Assembly (NCBI GenBank): GCA_946496415.1
Contig: CAMMGP010000078.1
Location: forward strand, 1 to 6,284
DNA length: 6,284 bases
Direction: 5' to 3'
Source of the DNA: an uncultured Clostridia bacterium
GTDB taxonomy: Bacteria > Bacillota > Clostridia > Christensenellales > Aristaeellaceae
The position numbers and the translations under genes were made by a program. Below the pieces are notes generated by a model, which did not search any database, had not been told where the DNA came from, and was given only the letters and a program-made list of their open reading frames with translations. Below, piece after piece: positions 6,283 to 6,284 of the stretch. The number at the start of each line of letters is the position of its first letter. Positions within the stretch are counted from its first letter, which is position 1.

Positions 6283-6284
6283 CT

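Overview
The window suggests a GC-rich member of the Bacillota (Clostridia), plausibly a gut-type Oscillospiraceae- or Christensenellales-like bacterium. This is an inference from the proteins, not a measured placement. Three things point that way: the heterodimeric ABC exporter has wording typical of clostridial sequences, the exported WG-repeat protein is of a kind common in Clostridia, and the ribosome binding sites are strong GGAGG types. No gene is diagnostic of a species.

Layout. Positions 1-221 are non-coding on the evidence available. They hold a symmetric repeat that folds as a nested hairpin (20-102), a terminator-like hairpin (98-141) and an 11-bp dyad (167-196) just before a ribosome binding site. 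Positions 222-1532 (+) encode a secreted WG-repeat protein, followed by a GC-rich hairpin terminator (1547-1585). Positions 1586-1930 carry no convincing gene. Positions 1931-1963 are a classical terminator for the minus strand.

The rest is one tightly packed minus-strand operon. In transcription order it holds a MarR-family regulator (6269-5817), a half-transporter with a degenerate ATPase site (5823-3856), and a half-transporter with a catalytically complete ATPase site (3859-1970). The genes overlap by 7 and 4 nt, so translation is probably coupled. The operon promoter and operator lie beyond the right edge of the window.

Working model. The two half-transporters form an asymmetric heterodimeric ABC exporter of the TM287/288, LmrCD and BmrCD type. 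The MarR protein is expected to control the operon, including its own gene, probably by releasing DNA when it binds a small ligand. The substrate cannot be read from the sequence. The WG-repeat gene is convergent with this operon, is separated from it by terminators on both strands, and need not be functionally linked. The least ordinary things here are the lysine-rich, repeat-built C-terminal tail on the first half-transporter and the symmetric repeat at the left edge. I did not find clear evidence of a wholly new system.
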